IMG/VR virus record: IMGVR_UViG_3300046517_000713
Location: 1 to 62,471 of that record
Length of the DNA: 62,471 bases
Reading direction: 5' to 3' (one strand)
From: a virus
The notes below the pieces were generated by a model, which saw nothing but the letters and a program-made list of their open reading frames with translations, was not told the origin of the DNA and searched no databases. Position numbers and translations under genes: made by a program. Positions within the stretch are counted from its first letter, which is position 1, and every line of letters starts with the position of its first letter. This document shows, in pieces, positions 38,772 to 46,900 of the stretch.

Positions 38772-41700
38772 CAGGTTCTCCCGTAGACGAACGAAGGGTC
38801 AGCGCGAGACAGGCCCGGGACCGTCGCCTGCGCTTCGGCCCAGTCGCGCACGACGACGATCGTCGGCGCGCCGCCCCCGGATGCGAGCGCCGTCGCAGCC
38901 CGTTCGAGCTTCGCGGCGGCGGCTTCGAGGCTGGAGCCGTCGACGGTCATGTTCGAGAGCGACGAGTTCGGGACGACGTTCGCGGACGCGCCGAACTGGA
39001 CGAGTTCGGGGCCTGCCTCGCCGACCATCACCGTCTCGCCCGCACCGACGGGGCCTCCGGCCATGACCCCTCGGGGGAGGACCATGCCGCCGAGGCCGAC
39101 GGTGTCGGCGGTGATGGTGATGTGTTTGTCCTGGATGGCGTTGAGGGCGGCCTGGACCCCGGCGATCTGGGCGGACGCGTTGTCGGTGACGCCGACGGTC
39201 GGGATGTTGTGCTGCTTCATATCGTCGAGGAGCGACTGAACGTCGTGGATCTTCCCCGAGGCGAGGTCGTCGATGATGACCGGCGGCGGAAGCTGCTGGT
39301 GGAACTGGTTAAGGACCGCCTGGGCGAGACCGATCTGGCCGGTCGCGAGGTCGTTGATGACGACCGTCGGGTTCGGGTGCGCCTTGCCGAGTTCGGTGAT
39401 GGCGTTCTGGATGCCAGCGATCTTGGTGAGCGAGTCGCCCTGGTTGACGTTGATCTGCGGGTTCGCGCTCGTCTTGGACAGGTCGCCCATCTTGTCGATG
39501 ATCCCCTGGATGGCGTCCTTCGCCGGTCCGGCGGGGAGCGAGTCGGCGATGCCCTGGAGGGACGCCTTGAGGGCACCACTGGCGAACGTCGCGGCGGTGG
39601 CGGCGTTGCCGGTGTTGAGGAGCGCCTGGTTGTAGGCGTCCTGCTGGGCGATGTTGGCGACCTGGGCGGCGGCGGATTCGATGTCGGCCGTCTTGCCGGA
39701 CTGCTTCGCCTGGGTGAGCTTGTCCGTCGCCGCCATGAGCTTCGACTGCGAGTCGAGCGCAGCGAGGCCGGTGTTCCCGACCTCGATCTGCTGCTGGACT
39801 TCCTCACCGGCGGCAGTCGCGGCCTGCTTAAACGACACTCCGAGCGAGTCGTTGGCGACGGCAGCCTTCGCGGTCGCCTCGTTGTGGAGGCGCTGCTGCT
39901 CGATGTTCAGGTTGAGTTGATCCGTAAAGACGGACGTGTCACGGCCCGCCTGATCCATCGCGCTGATGAACTCGATCGCCTGCGGCGTGCCCTTCTTCAT
40001 CTCGGAGGCGAACGTCGACTGGGCTGCCGCGGCGAAGATGTCCTCCTGGACGACTGCCTGGAGCGCCGCTGCGGTGCCTCCGAGCGCGGCGGCGTGTTCC
40101 TTCTGCGTCTCGGTGACCTTGCCGGTGTCGATGTTGAGTTGCGCCTGCTGGGCGGCCATCGTCTGCATCGTCGTGATGGCCTTCGTGAACCCGGGGACGG
40201 TCTGCTTATCGAGAGCGTCGGAGATGCGCTGCTGCTCCGCGCCGAACAGTCCCAGGCCGCCGCTCGCGGTGATAAGCGCCGTGCCGAGGCCGACGAGAGC
40301 GCCCGCGCCCGCGCCGATGGCCGTGCCGAGACCCGGCTCGATCATCGTGCCGAGCGCCGCACCGGCGACGGTCATGCCCGCGATCGTCTCGGTCGCGTTC
40401 TTCGACTGGATGCCCATGAAGGCGATCGCCCCACCGGCAGCGGCGGCGAACGGAGCGATCGTGTTGAGGCCCTGGGCGAGGAGCAACTGAGCGCCGCCCG
40501 CTTCCTTGAGGGTCGTGAGGAGGTTGTTCATCGACCCGAGCAGTCCGGCGGTGAGCGACCCGGAGATCGCACCCAGCGCCACTCGGAGGGCGATGAACCC
40601 GACGACGGCAGCCTCGACCGGGCCGGGGATGGCGTTGAGAGCCGAGCCGATCCCGGAGAGGACAGGGGCGACGGCGCTCGCCCCGACGGAGATCGACGGG
40701 AGGATCGCCGCGCCGAGGTTCGCGAGGACCGCCCCGGCGGATTCGGCGACAGGGAGGAGTTCCTTGAGCGTGTCGAGAACCGGCGTGACGAGCGGACGGC
40801 CCAGGTCGCCGAGGAAGTCGTCGAGGCCCGACTTGAGTTGCCGGACCTGGATCTCGGCGTTCTTCGAGGCGTTGTCGATCGACTCCTTGAGCGTCGAGCC
40901 GTACTTCTGGGTCGCGAGGTCGGCGGCGGCGACGGCCTTCTCCCCGGCGGTCAACTGGGCGGCGTTCGACTTGCCCGTCTCGGCCATCGCCAACTGCTTG
41001 ATCGAGGTCTGATCGAGGTCGATGCCGTACCGGGCGAGGCGCGCCCCGCCGGAGGCGAGACGAAGTTCGAGGGTGTTCGCCACGTCGGCGACGGACCCGA
41101 GCGCCGGGTTCAGGGCGACGGCCCGGGACGCCAGCGTCACGACCTCGTTCGAGAACCGCCCCGCAGAGTCGGCACCGACTCCGGCGGAGGCGGCGAACTG
41201 GAACGCGTTGGTCGCCGCGTTCTGCATATCGGTCGTCGACTCGCCCATCTTGTGCGAGAGGGTGTCGAGCGACCCAGTGAAGGACCCGACCTGGATATGG
41301 GTGAGTGAGTCGACGGAGCCGCCGAACGTCTTGGTGACGGTGTCCATCCGCTGGAACGCCGCCTCGACCTGGACGCCCTTGTCGAACAGGATGCCGAGAC
41401 CGGCACCGACGGCCGCGATCGGAGCGACCACGGCGGCGGCGCTGCCACCGGCACCCGACATCGCGGTGCCCAGGTTCTTCACGTTGCCCTCGGCGAGGCC
41501 GACGACGCCCTCGATCGCGCCGGTCGCGCCCTGGAAGCTCTGGACGCCCTGGCTGCCCTTCGTGCCTGCGTCTCCGGCCTTGCCGAGCGAGTCGGCGAGG
41601 TCGTTGACCGAGTTCTGCGCCTCGGAAGTGTCGATCTCCGGCGTGATGACCGGCGGCGTGATGTCCGCCAGGGCCGTGTCGACTTCCGCCGACATCTGGC

Positions 41701-41983
41701 CGGTGTCGACCGTCGGCGTGATCGGCGGCGGAGCGATCTCCGCGAACGTCGAGTCGACCTCGGCTTGCATCTGGCCGGTGTCGACGTTCGGCGTGATCGT
41801 GATGTTCAGGCCCGACAGGGCGTCCTCGATCTCGGTGGCGATGCCGCCGGTGTCGACCGTCAGGTCGACGTTCGCGGTCGTCGACTGGCCGGTGAGCGCA
41901 GCGTCGAGCGCGTTGCCGAGCGCGTCGACTTCGTCGAGCGCCGCGGAGGTGTCGAGGACGAGATCTGCTCGGACTTCGGGCAT
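38771..41983 (-). CDS. Tape measure protein
   Basis: A 1070-residue protein from ATG 41983, the longest single reading frame in the tail region and directly after the chaperone pair. It is mainly helical with Ala/Gly-rich hydrophobic segments (about residues 460-600) expected to insert into the host membrane. The N-terminus has four 25-residue repeats and the C-terminus another repeat series with a period of about 34 residues. It sets tail length and helps DNA entry. Confidence 0.9.
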   Translation of the reverse strand: MPEVRADLVLDTSAALDEVDALGNALDAALTGQSTTANVDLTVDTGGIATEIEDALSGLNITITPNVDTGQMQAEVDSTFAEIAPPPITPTVDTGQMSAEVDTALADITPPVITPEIDTSEAQNSVNDLADSLGKAGDAGTKGSQGVQSFQGATGAIEGVVGLAEGNVKNLGTAMSGAGGSAAAVVAPIAAVGAGLGILFDKGVQVEAAFQRMDTVTKTFGGSVDSLTHIQVGSFTGSLDTLSHKMGESTTDMQNAATNAFQFAASAGVGADSAGRFSNEVVTLASRAVALNPALGSVADVANTLELRLASGGARLARYGIDLDQTSIKQLAMAETGKSNAAQLTAGEKAVAAADLATQKYGSTLKESIDNASKNAEIQVRQLKSGLDDFLGDLGRPLVTPVLDTLKELLPVAESAGAVLANLGAAILPSISVGASAVAPVLSGIGSALNAIPGPVEAAVVGFIALRVALGAISGSLTAGLLGSMNNLLTTLKEAGGAQLLLAQGLNTIAPFAAAAGGAIAFMGIQSKNATETIAGMTVAGAALGTMIEPGLGTAIGAGAGALVGLGTALITASGGLGLFGAEQQRISDALDKQTVPGFTKAITTMQTMAAQQAQLNIDTGKVTETQKEHAAALGGTAAALQAVVQEDIFAAAAQSTFASEMKKGTPQAIEFISAMDQAGRDTSVFTDQLNLNIEQQRLHNEATAKAAVANDSLGVSFKQAATAAGEEVQQQIEVGNTGLAALDSQSKLMAATDKLTQAKQSGKTADIESAAAQVANIAQQDAYNQALLNTGNAATAATFASGALKASLQGIADSLPAGPAKDAIQGIIDKMGDLSKTSANPQINVNQGDSLTKIAGIQNAITELGKAHPNPTVVINDLATGQIGLAQAVLNQFHQQLPPPVIIDDLASGKIHDVQSLLDDMKQHNIPTVGVTDNASAQIAGVQAALNAIQDKHITITADTVGLGGMVLPRGVMAGGPVGAGETVMVGEAGPELVQFGASANVVPNSSLSNMTVDGSSLEAAAAKLERAATALASGGGAPTIVVVRDWAEAQATVPGLSRADPSFVYGRT
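41585..41872 (-). repeat. Four 25-residue repeats in tape measure N-terminus
   Basis: Residues 38-133 hold four tandem 25-residue units. Three begin with ITPxxDT (ITPNVDTGQMQAEVD, ITPTVDTGQMSAEVD, ITPEIDTSEAQNSV) and one is more diverged (NVDLTVDTGG). The period is exact, so the DNA copies have stayed in frame. Confidence 0.8.
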
Positions 41984-41986
41984 CAG

Positions 41987-42813
41987 CTACACCGACTGGC
42001 CGGGGACGAACATCTGAGGACCGCCCCCGACGCCGAGCGGGGTCGGCGGAGGCGTGTCCGGCTTCGGAGGCTCGGGGCGGTCGGGGCGTTCGCCCTTCTG
42101 GTACCGGGACATCTCGTAGAGCCACTCGGCGCGCTCGGCGGCGATGTCGCGCTCCACTTCGGGCTGGGCTTCGTCGGGGAGCGGGATGCCGTGGCCGAGG
42201 AACGCGGCGGCTTGCCAGTTCTCCCACTGGTCGACTTGGTCGGGACCGATCGACCCACCCGAAGCTCGGGCGACGGCGTAGTAGAGGATCGCGAAGCGGA
42301 ACAGGTGCGGCGCATCCTCGTAATCCCCCAGCGGCGGCGGATCATCGCCCTCCTCTACTTGCCGCCAGGGACCCGAGGGTTTGAGGACCAGATCACGAAC
42401 GCCTGGGCCAGCACCGTCGAGTCGAGGAGGAAGTCCGGGAGGTCCTTGCCGGTGATCCCGATGTTCCAGTCCGCCCCGCAGAGCGTCGTGAACACGGAGA
42501 TCCACCAGGCCGACTGCTCCTCCTGCTGGGCGCGCCTACGGATGCTCTGCTCGTCGAAGAACTCCTGGAGCTTCGCGGGCGTGTCGAGCTTGTCGCCTTC
42601 GGAGGCTTCGGCCGCCCACGCCGAGTCCTCCCGTTCGAGCTTGCGGAGCGGCCCGAGCGCGTCCTGGAACTGCCAGTGCTCCCCGATCTTCGGGCGGCGG
42701 CAGATGTACGCCTTCTCGTCGAGCCAGAGGGTGATCTGGCCGGGCGACGGCGTGTCGAACTCGATGTCGTCAGGGTGCGGGCCGGTCGGCTCGGGGGCCT
42801 TGCGCTTCGTCAT
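41987..42813 (-). CDS. Tail assembly chaperone GT (frameshift product)
   Basis: A -1 frameshift at 42376-42382 joins the first 145 or so codons of the upstream chaperone to the frame that ends at TAG 41987, giving about 275 residues. The T part is acidic and Pro-rich (EPPKPDTPPPTPLG near the end), as in other G-T proteins. In siphoviruses G and GT together load the tail tube protein onto the tape measure. Confidence 0.8.
42355..42813 (-). CDS. Tail assembly chaperone G
   Basis: A 152-residue protein from ATG 42813, ending at TAG 42355. Position just before the tape measure, size and the slippery sequence near its end identify it as the G-type chaperone. Mostly helical after a short beta N-terminus (ITLWLDEKAYICRRP). 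Confidence 0.8.
   Translation of the reverse strand: MTKRKAPEPTGPHPDDIEFDTPSPGQITLWLDEKAYICRRPKIGEHWQFQDALGPLRKLEREDSAWAAEASEGDKLDTPAKLQEFFDEQSIRRRAQQEEQSAWWISVFTTLCGADWNIGITGKDLPDFLLDSTVLAQAFVIWSSNPRVPGGK
42376..42382 (-). promoter_or_regulatory. Slippery heptamer AAACCCT (-1 frameshift)
   Basis: On the minus strand the codons TCA-AAC-CCT contain A-AAC-CCT, an exact X-XXY-YYZ slippery heptamer in the chaperone G frame. After a -1 slip the frame continues without a stop to 41987, just before the tape measure gene. Confidence 0.8.
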
Positions 42814-42828
42814 GGGTGTCGCTCCTCA

Positions 42829-43350
42829 CTACGGACCCTTGTCGTTCAGGGGCACGGATACCTTGATTCGCCACCCTGACATAGCGCCCTGCGGAGGAAG
42901 CGGATTCGGGTCCTGGATCATCGCCTTCGTCCCCGGGAAGTTCCCGCCCGGGAACAGAGTGTTGGCGTCGATGTCGGCCTGGAGGCCGGTGAACAACGCC
43001 CAGATGTCGTTCGCCAGCCCGGCGGCGAACCCGTCAAGGACGTTCGGAGCGGGGACCGGGTCGAGGCTGCCGGTGCATCGCCACAGTTCGACGTTCATAT
43101 CCGCGATCGGGAGGAGCTTCTTCGGCATCCGGTTCTGGGCGTTGCCGATCGACACTTCGACGAGACGCAGGCCCGGCATCGCGAGGTAGACGCAGAGGAG
43201 GTCGTCGGAGCAGATGTCGACGGCGGGCGGGCCGTGAGTGCGGATGATGCGCCCCGGGTTGCGGTTCCCGGTCCGGGCGACATCGAGCGCCGTCTGGGCC
43301 GCGTTGAGTAGGTCTTGCATCCGGTCGGCGAGGAACGTGGTGGCAGGCAT
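42829..43350 (-). CDS. Putative tail terminator or neck protein
   Basis: A 173-residue alpha/beta protein from ATG 43350. Its position between the neck genes and chaperone fits a tail terminator. ATG 43350 overlaps the upstream stop. Confidence 0.55.
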   Translation of the reverse strand: MPATTFLADRMQDLLNAAQTALDVARTGNRNPGRIIRTHGPPAVDICSDDLLCVYLAMPGLRLVEVSIGNAQNRMPKKLLPIADMNVELWRCTGSLDPVPAPNVLDGFAAGLANDIWALFTGLQADIDANTLFPGGNFPGTKAMIQDPNPLPPQGAMSGWRIKVSVPLNDKGP

Positions 43351-43799
43351 CAGAGGACGGAGTCGAGAGCTTCCTCGACCGCGAGCATCCAGGACGCCTC
43401 GTCGGTGTTGTCGGAGAACCAGCGGGTCCCCGGGCTGCCCGGGTGAGCGACGTACCCCTTCGTCTTGTAGAACTGGTCGCCGACCTTCACGATCTCGGTG
43501 CCCATGTTGACCTGCTCGCCGATCGCCTCGTAGAAGAACGAGAGCGGCGCAGGGATCTCGTGCGGCTCGGAGCCGGTGTCCGTGTACGAGGCGTGGTCGG
43601 ACGTGAACGCGAACGACGCCTGCCAGAGTTCCGGGCCGTGCGCGACGACCTGATACTCCTCGGACGACGCCAACTCGCCTGTCTTGGACTGCGGTTCGGC
43701 GGCTTCGACCGTCGAGCGGATCTGGTCGCCCGCGTTGTCACCGGCGAGCATCGTGCGTTCCTCGATGAACGACTTGAGGTCCGACACGTCGACGCTCAC
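43350..43799 (-). CDS. Putative HK97 gp10-like neck protein
   Basis: A 149-residue protein from GTG 43799 with a helical N-terminus and a SYTDTGSEPHEIPAPLSFFY ... VAHPGSPGTRWFS block (about residues 70-127) of the form H-P-G-x-x-G-x-x-F often seen in gp10-like proteins. Probably a neck or head-tail joining protein. Confidence 0.6.
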   Translation of the reverse strand: MSVDVSDLKSFIEERTMLAGDNAGDQIRSTVEAAEPQSKTGELASSEEYQVVAHGPELWQASFAFTSDHASYTDTGSEPHEIPAPLSFFYEAIGEQVNMGTEIVKVGDQFYKTKGYVAHPGSPGTRWFSDNTDEASWMLAVEEALDSVL

Positions 43800-44899
43800 G
43801 CCGTCGTCCCCGTCCGGCGGGCCTTCGCGTCCCGGTCCGGCGAGGCGATCAGGCCGGGCCGCCCTGTCGGGACTGACGAGAGGAAGAAGTCGACCTCGTG
43901 GATGCCCGTCTTGATGTTGCCGTTCACGTCGCGGCCGTAGCTCGTCGGCGGGATCTTCACGGTCTGGACGCCCTGGCGGAGCATCGTCTGGACGTTCTCG
44001 GGCACGACGCAGGGGTTGTTCGAGTACGCCTGGCAGAACTCCAGCGCGAGGCGGATCGCTGCTTCACGGCCCGACTCGGGCGGCCCCTTACCCCACTCGA
44101 AGGCGACCTCGAACGTGTTGATGTTCGTCGAGTCGAGGGTGAGGTCCTGGCAGCACGGCCACCGGGACCCGTCGACCCGGAGGAGCCAGCGGTAGTCGTC
44201 GACGCGGTAGGCGGACGGGGCGAGCACGCCGCCGTCCTGCTTCACGGACACGATCCTCGTGATCGGGAACCGGCCGAGGTCGATCTCGGAGAGGAGACGG
44301 CAGCCGCACTGGCGGTGGACGTTCGCCTGGCAGGAGCAGTACCCCCACGACGACACCCAGTTCCAGACGCCGCCTGCGCCCCAGCCCATCGGCCGGTCCC
44401 AGGCGTAGTCGCCCTGGAGGTACGTCGACTGGGCGCACGGCCGGACCGTGTCGGAGCAGATGCCGCCCCACCGGAAGCCGGTCCAGCGCCAGAGGAGGTC
44501 GGAGGCGGCGGCGAGCATCCGTTCCTCGATGCCTTCGGCGTCCGCCGGGAGCGTCGGGAGCTTCCCGGTGTTGACGAGGTCGTCGACCGTCGCCCAGTTC
44601 GAGCACGGCCCCGAGCGCGCCCCGCCGTCGCCCTTCGGGTGGACTTCGACGTAGGCGGTCTCGCCGCCGTCGGGGACACCCGTCGCCTCGAAGCGGTACG
44701 TCCACGTCCCGACCGCGGTGACCGTCAGGACGTAGGTCCAGACGCCGGTCGAGGCGTGCGTGAGCGCGCCCTGAGCGATGTTCGTGACCGAACCCGCCGG
44801 GTCGGTGACCGTCAGCCCGATCGTCGCCGGATCGACGAGTGTGCCCGTCTGATCGACGACTCGACGGACGAGGGTGATCGTCTCGCCAACTTCGAGCAT
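43796..44899 (-). CDS. Head-tail connector with N-terminal Ig-like domain
   Basis: A 367-residue protein. The first 90 residues are an Ig-like beta sandwich (STGVWTYVLTVTAVGTWTYR), followed by a helical head-tail adaptor-like part (WATVDDLVNTGKLPTLPADA then EGIEERMLAAASDLLWRWTG) and a Cys-rich insert (YCSCQANVHRQCGCRLL). Fusion of an Ig-like domain to an adaptor is unusual and may decorate the neck or bind host surfaces. Confidence 0.65.
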   Translation of the reverse strand: MLEVGETITLVRRVVDQTGTLVDPATIGLTVTDPAGSVTNIAQGALTHASTGVWTYVLTVTAVGTWTYRFEATGVPDGGETAYVEVHPKGDGGARSGPCSNWATVDDLVNTGKLPTLPADAEGIEERMLAAASDLLWRWTGFRWGGICSDTVRPCAQSTYLQGDYAWDRPMGWGAGGVWNWVSSWGYCSCQANVHRQCGCRLLSEIDLGRFPITRIVSVKQDGGVLAPSAYRVDDYRWLLRVDGSRWPCCQDLTLDSTNINTFEVAFEWGKGPPESGREAAIRLALEFCQAYSNNPCVVPENVQTMLRQGVQTVKIPPTSYGRDVNGNIKTGIHEVDFFLSSVPTGRPGLIASPDRDAKARRTGTTA

Positions 44900-44949
44900 C
44901 GGCTCCTCCTCGACCGGACCCTAAACCGGGCGTTGCCCGGCCCGGTGGA

Positions 44950-45672
44950 TTACGAAGCCGCCGACGGGACGTTGATGAGGTTGCAAGCCGCGGCCGGGAA
45001 CTCGTCGTCGTAGAAGAACCCGCCGAGTCCGGTGACGCCGCCCGCGTTGGCGACTGCGAGGTCCCAGTCGTCGAACGGCCCGTTGGCCGTGATCTTCGGG
45101 TTCACCCGAGCGATCCCGTTGAGCTTAAAGGTCGTGAACTTGTCCGAGATCTTAAAGTCCGAGATCTGGAACAGGATCTTGGGGAACACCCAGTGGACGT
45201 ACGTCAGCGAGGTCGCCGTGAACAACGACGACGTGGCCTGCGACGACGAGTCCCAGGCAAGCTGCCAGAACTCGACGCAGACCCCGTTGTTACAGGGGTC
45301 GGTCGGGAGCGGGAACTGGAGGCCGACGGCACGGCCGGACTGCGCCGCCGAGTAGACCCCCGACCCGGGCGAGGTGAACTTCACGCCGCCGAGGAGGAGG
45401 TTCAGGAGGTCCGGCTCCAGGGAGCAGACCTCGATCGTGAGGTCGATCGACTTGAGCCGGTCGCAGTCACGGAACTCCTGGCAGACGTTGTTGAGCGCGT
45501 TGATGATCGTCTCGTCCGCGCCCTTCTCGATGTCGGCCTTCACGTCCGCCGACATCAGGTTCGTCGTGACGTAGCCGTTGTTGTTGCCGGTGTTCGGCGC
45601 GCCGGTCCCCGTCAGCGACGAGAAGCGGCTGGCCGCGCACTGGAGGACACCGAAGCAGTTTGGCTGGCCCAC
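44950..45672 (-). CDS. Putative major tail (tube) protein
   Basis: A 240-residue, beta-rich protein from ATG 45672 that fits a tail tube subunit in size. It lies between the capsid-like genes and the connectors, earlier than usual for a tube gene. The call is from context; a head or neck protein is also possible. Confidence 0.5.
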   Translation of the reverse strand: MGQPNCFGVLQCAASRFSSLTGTGAPNTGNNNGYVTTNLMSADVKADIEKGADETIINALNNVCQEFRDCDRLKSIDLTIEVCSLEPDLLNLLLGGVKFTSPGSGVYSAAQSGRAVGLQFPLPTDPCNNGVCVEFWQLAWDSSSQATSSLFTATSLTYVHWVFPKILFQISDFKISDKFTTFKLNGIARVNPKITANGPFDDWDLAVANAGGVTGLGGFFYDDEFPAAACNLINVPSAAS

Positions 45673-45681
45673 GATCGTCTC

Positions 45682-46884
45682 CTATGAAGTCCGGTTGACC
45701 ATATCTATGCGCTGGGCAACGTCGACCTTGTTGTCCCAGAACACGGCGAAGTCGCACTCGGCCCGCACCTTGCGGTCCTGCGCGTTGCGGATGTCGGTCC
45801 GCTGGCCGTCGGGCGTGTTAAACGCCGGGCCGCCGAGGTTCGGCTCCTGCCACTGGAACCGGGCGGCGTTGCGGGCGTACATGACCGGGCCGGTGGCGTA
45901 GGCCCACTTGTTCGTCCGGGTCGCTGCCGCGTTCGCCGCGCCCGCCGGGCCGGTCGACGGGTAGCCGGTGCCGACGATGACGTTCGTCCCGAGGAGCGTC
46001 TTGAGTTGACGGCCGGACGGGGACGGGACGATGGCGTGCTCGGCGATCCACATGGTCACGACCGCCGACGAGGCGTGGATGGTGCCGTCCTCGTTCGACC
46101 GGTCGTTGAGGCCCTGCTCCAGTTCAGCGAGCGCCGACAGGAACCCGATCGCGGTGCCGCCGTTCAGGACCGTCGCTCCCGACTGGGCGAGGAACGGGTT
46201 GTACGCCCCGAACGCGAGCGTGCCACGAGCACCCGTCCAGAGTTCGTTCTCGACGATCAGCGGGAGGTTCGCCTCCAGGAGACGCCGGGCGCGGCCTTCG
46301 CCGTCGCGGCCGAACATCCCGAACGTCGAGATGCACGGATCGGCGGTCCCGGCGACGAACGGCCGGACCTTCACGTTGCCCGGCTTCGCCGGGATCGGCT
46401 TGATGCCGTTCTTCGACGCGCCGGGGACCTGGGTGCCCGACGAGGTGGGAGCGACCTCGACGGCGAGGAACCCGCCCGCCTCGGGGCAGTTCCACCAGTA
46501 CGGGAACTCGGTGTCGAGCTTGACCTGGCCGCCTTCCGGCTCGAACACGATCCCGTTCAGCCACTTGTCGGGGCCGTAGACGGCTTCGAGGAGGCGGGTC
46601 ACGTCCGTCGCCGTCGCCAGAAGGCTCAAGCTCGGAGGCGCAGCCGCCGCCGGGTTCGGCTCGATGATGACATCCGGCCCGGCCGCCGAAGCGGTGAGCG
46701 CAGCGTCGATCGCCTTGTCCGGGTCCCGGTCGAGGCGCGCCCGGAGGTCCTCCAGGCGCTTGTCTCCGTCGCCGTTGTCGACGATCACCTCGTGGCCGTC
46801 CGCGAAGCCGACCGACAACGACCGCGCTGCGGCGAGGAGAGCGTCGATGTCGACGCTGATCGGCTCGTCGAGCACGGTCGTCAT
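45682..46884 (-). CDS. Virion structural protein, capsid-associated
   Basis: A 400-residue protein from ATG 46884. After an acidic N-terminus (1-60) the chain contains WTGARGTLAFGAYNPFLAQS (about 215-234), VIVGTGYPSTGP and KWAYATGPVMYARN (about 305-345), a pattern I know from actinophage structural genes next to the capsid. It may have an HK97-like or related fold. Whether it forms part of the shell is not clear. Confidence 0.5.
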   Translation of the reverse strand: MTTVLDEPISVDIDALLAAARSLSVGFADGHEVIVDNGDGDKRLEDLRARLDRDPDKAIDAALTASAAGPDVIIEPNPAAAAPPSLSLLATATDVTRLLEAVYGPDKWLNGIVFEPEGGQVKLDTEFPYWWNCPEAGGFLAVEVAPTSSGTQVPGASKNGIKPIPAKPGNVKVRPFVAGTADPCISTFGMFGRDGEGRARRLLEANLPLIVENELWTGARGTLAFGAYNPFLAQSGATVLNGGTAIGFLSALAELEQGLNDRSNEDGTIHASSAVVTMWIAEHAIVPSPSGRQLKTLLGTNVIVGTGYPSTGPAGAANAAATRTNKWAYATGPVMYARNAARFQWQEPNLGGPAFNTPDGQRTDIRNAQDRKVRAECDFAVFWDNKVDVAQRIDMVNRTS

Positions 46885-46900
46885 GGTCGTGGGCCGGTCC

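Noticed and set aside
38618-41308. Very long open frame on the plus strand opposite the tape measure gene (896 codons)
   Set aside because: Antisense of a high-GC gene; composition is Arg, Glu, Asp and Gly rich and low in protein-like patterns, with no ribosome site. Similar antisense frames cover most of the leftward genes.
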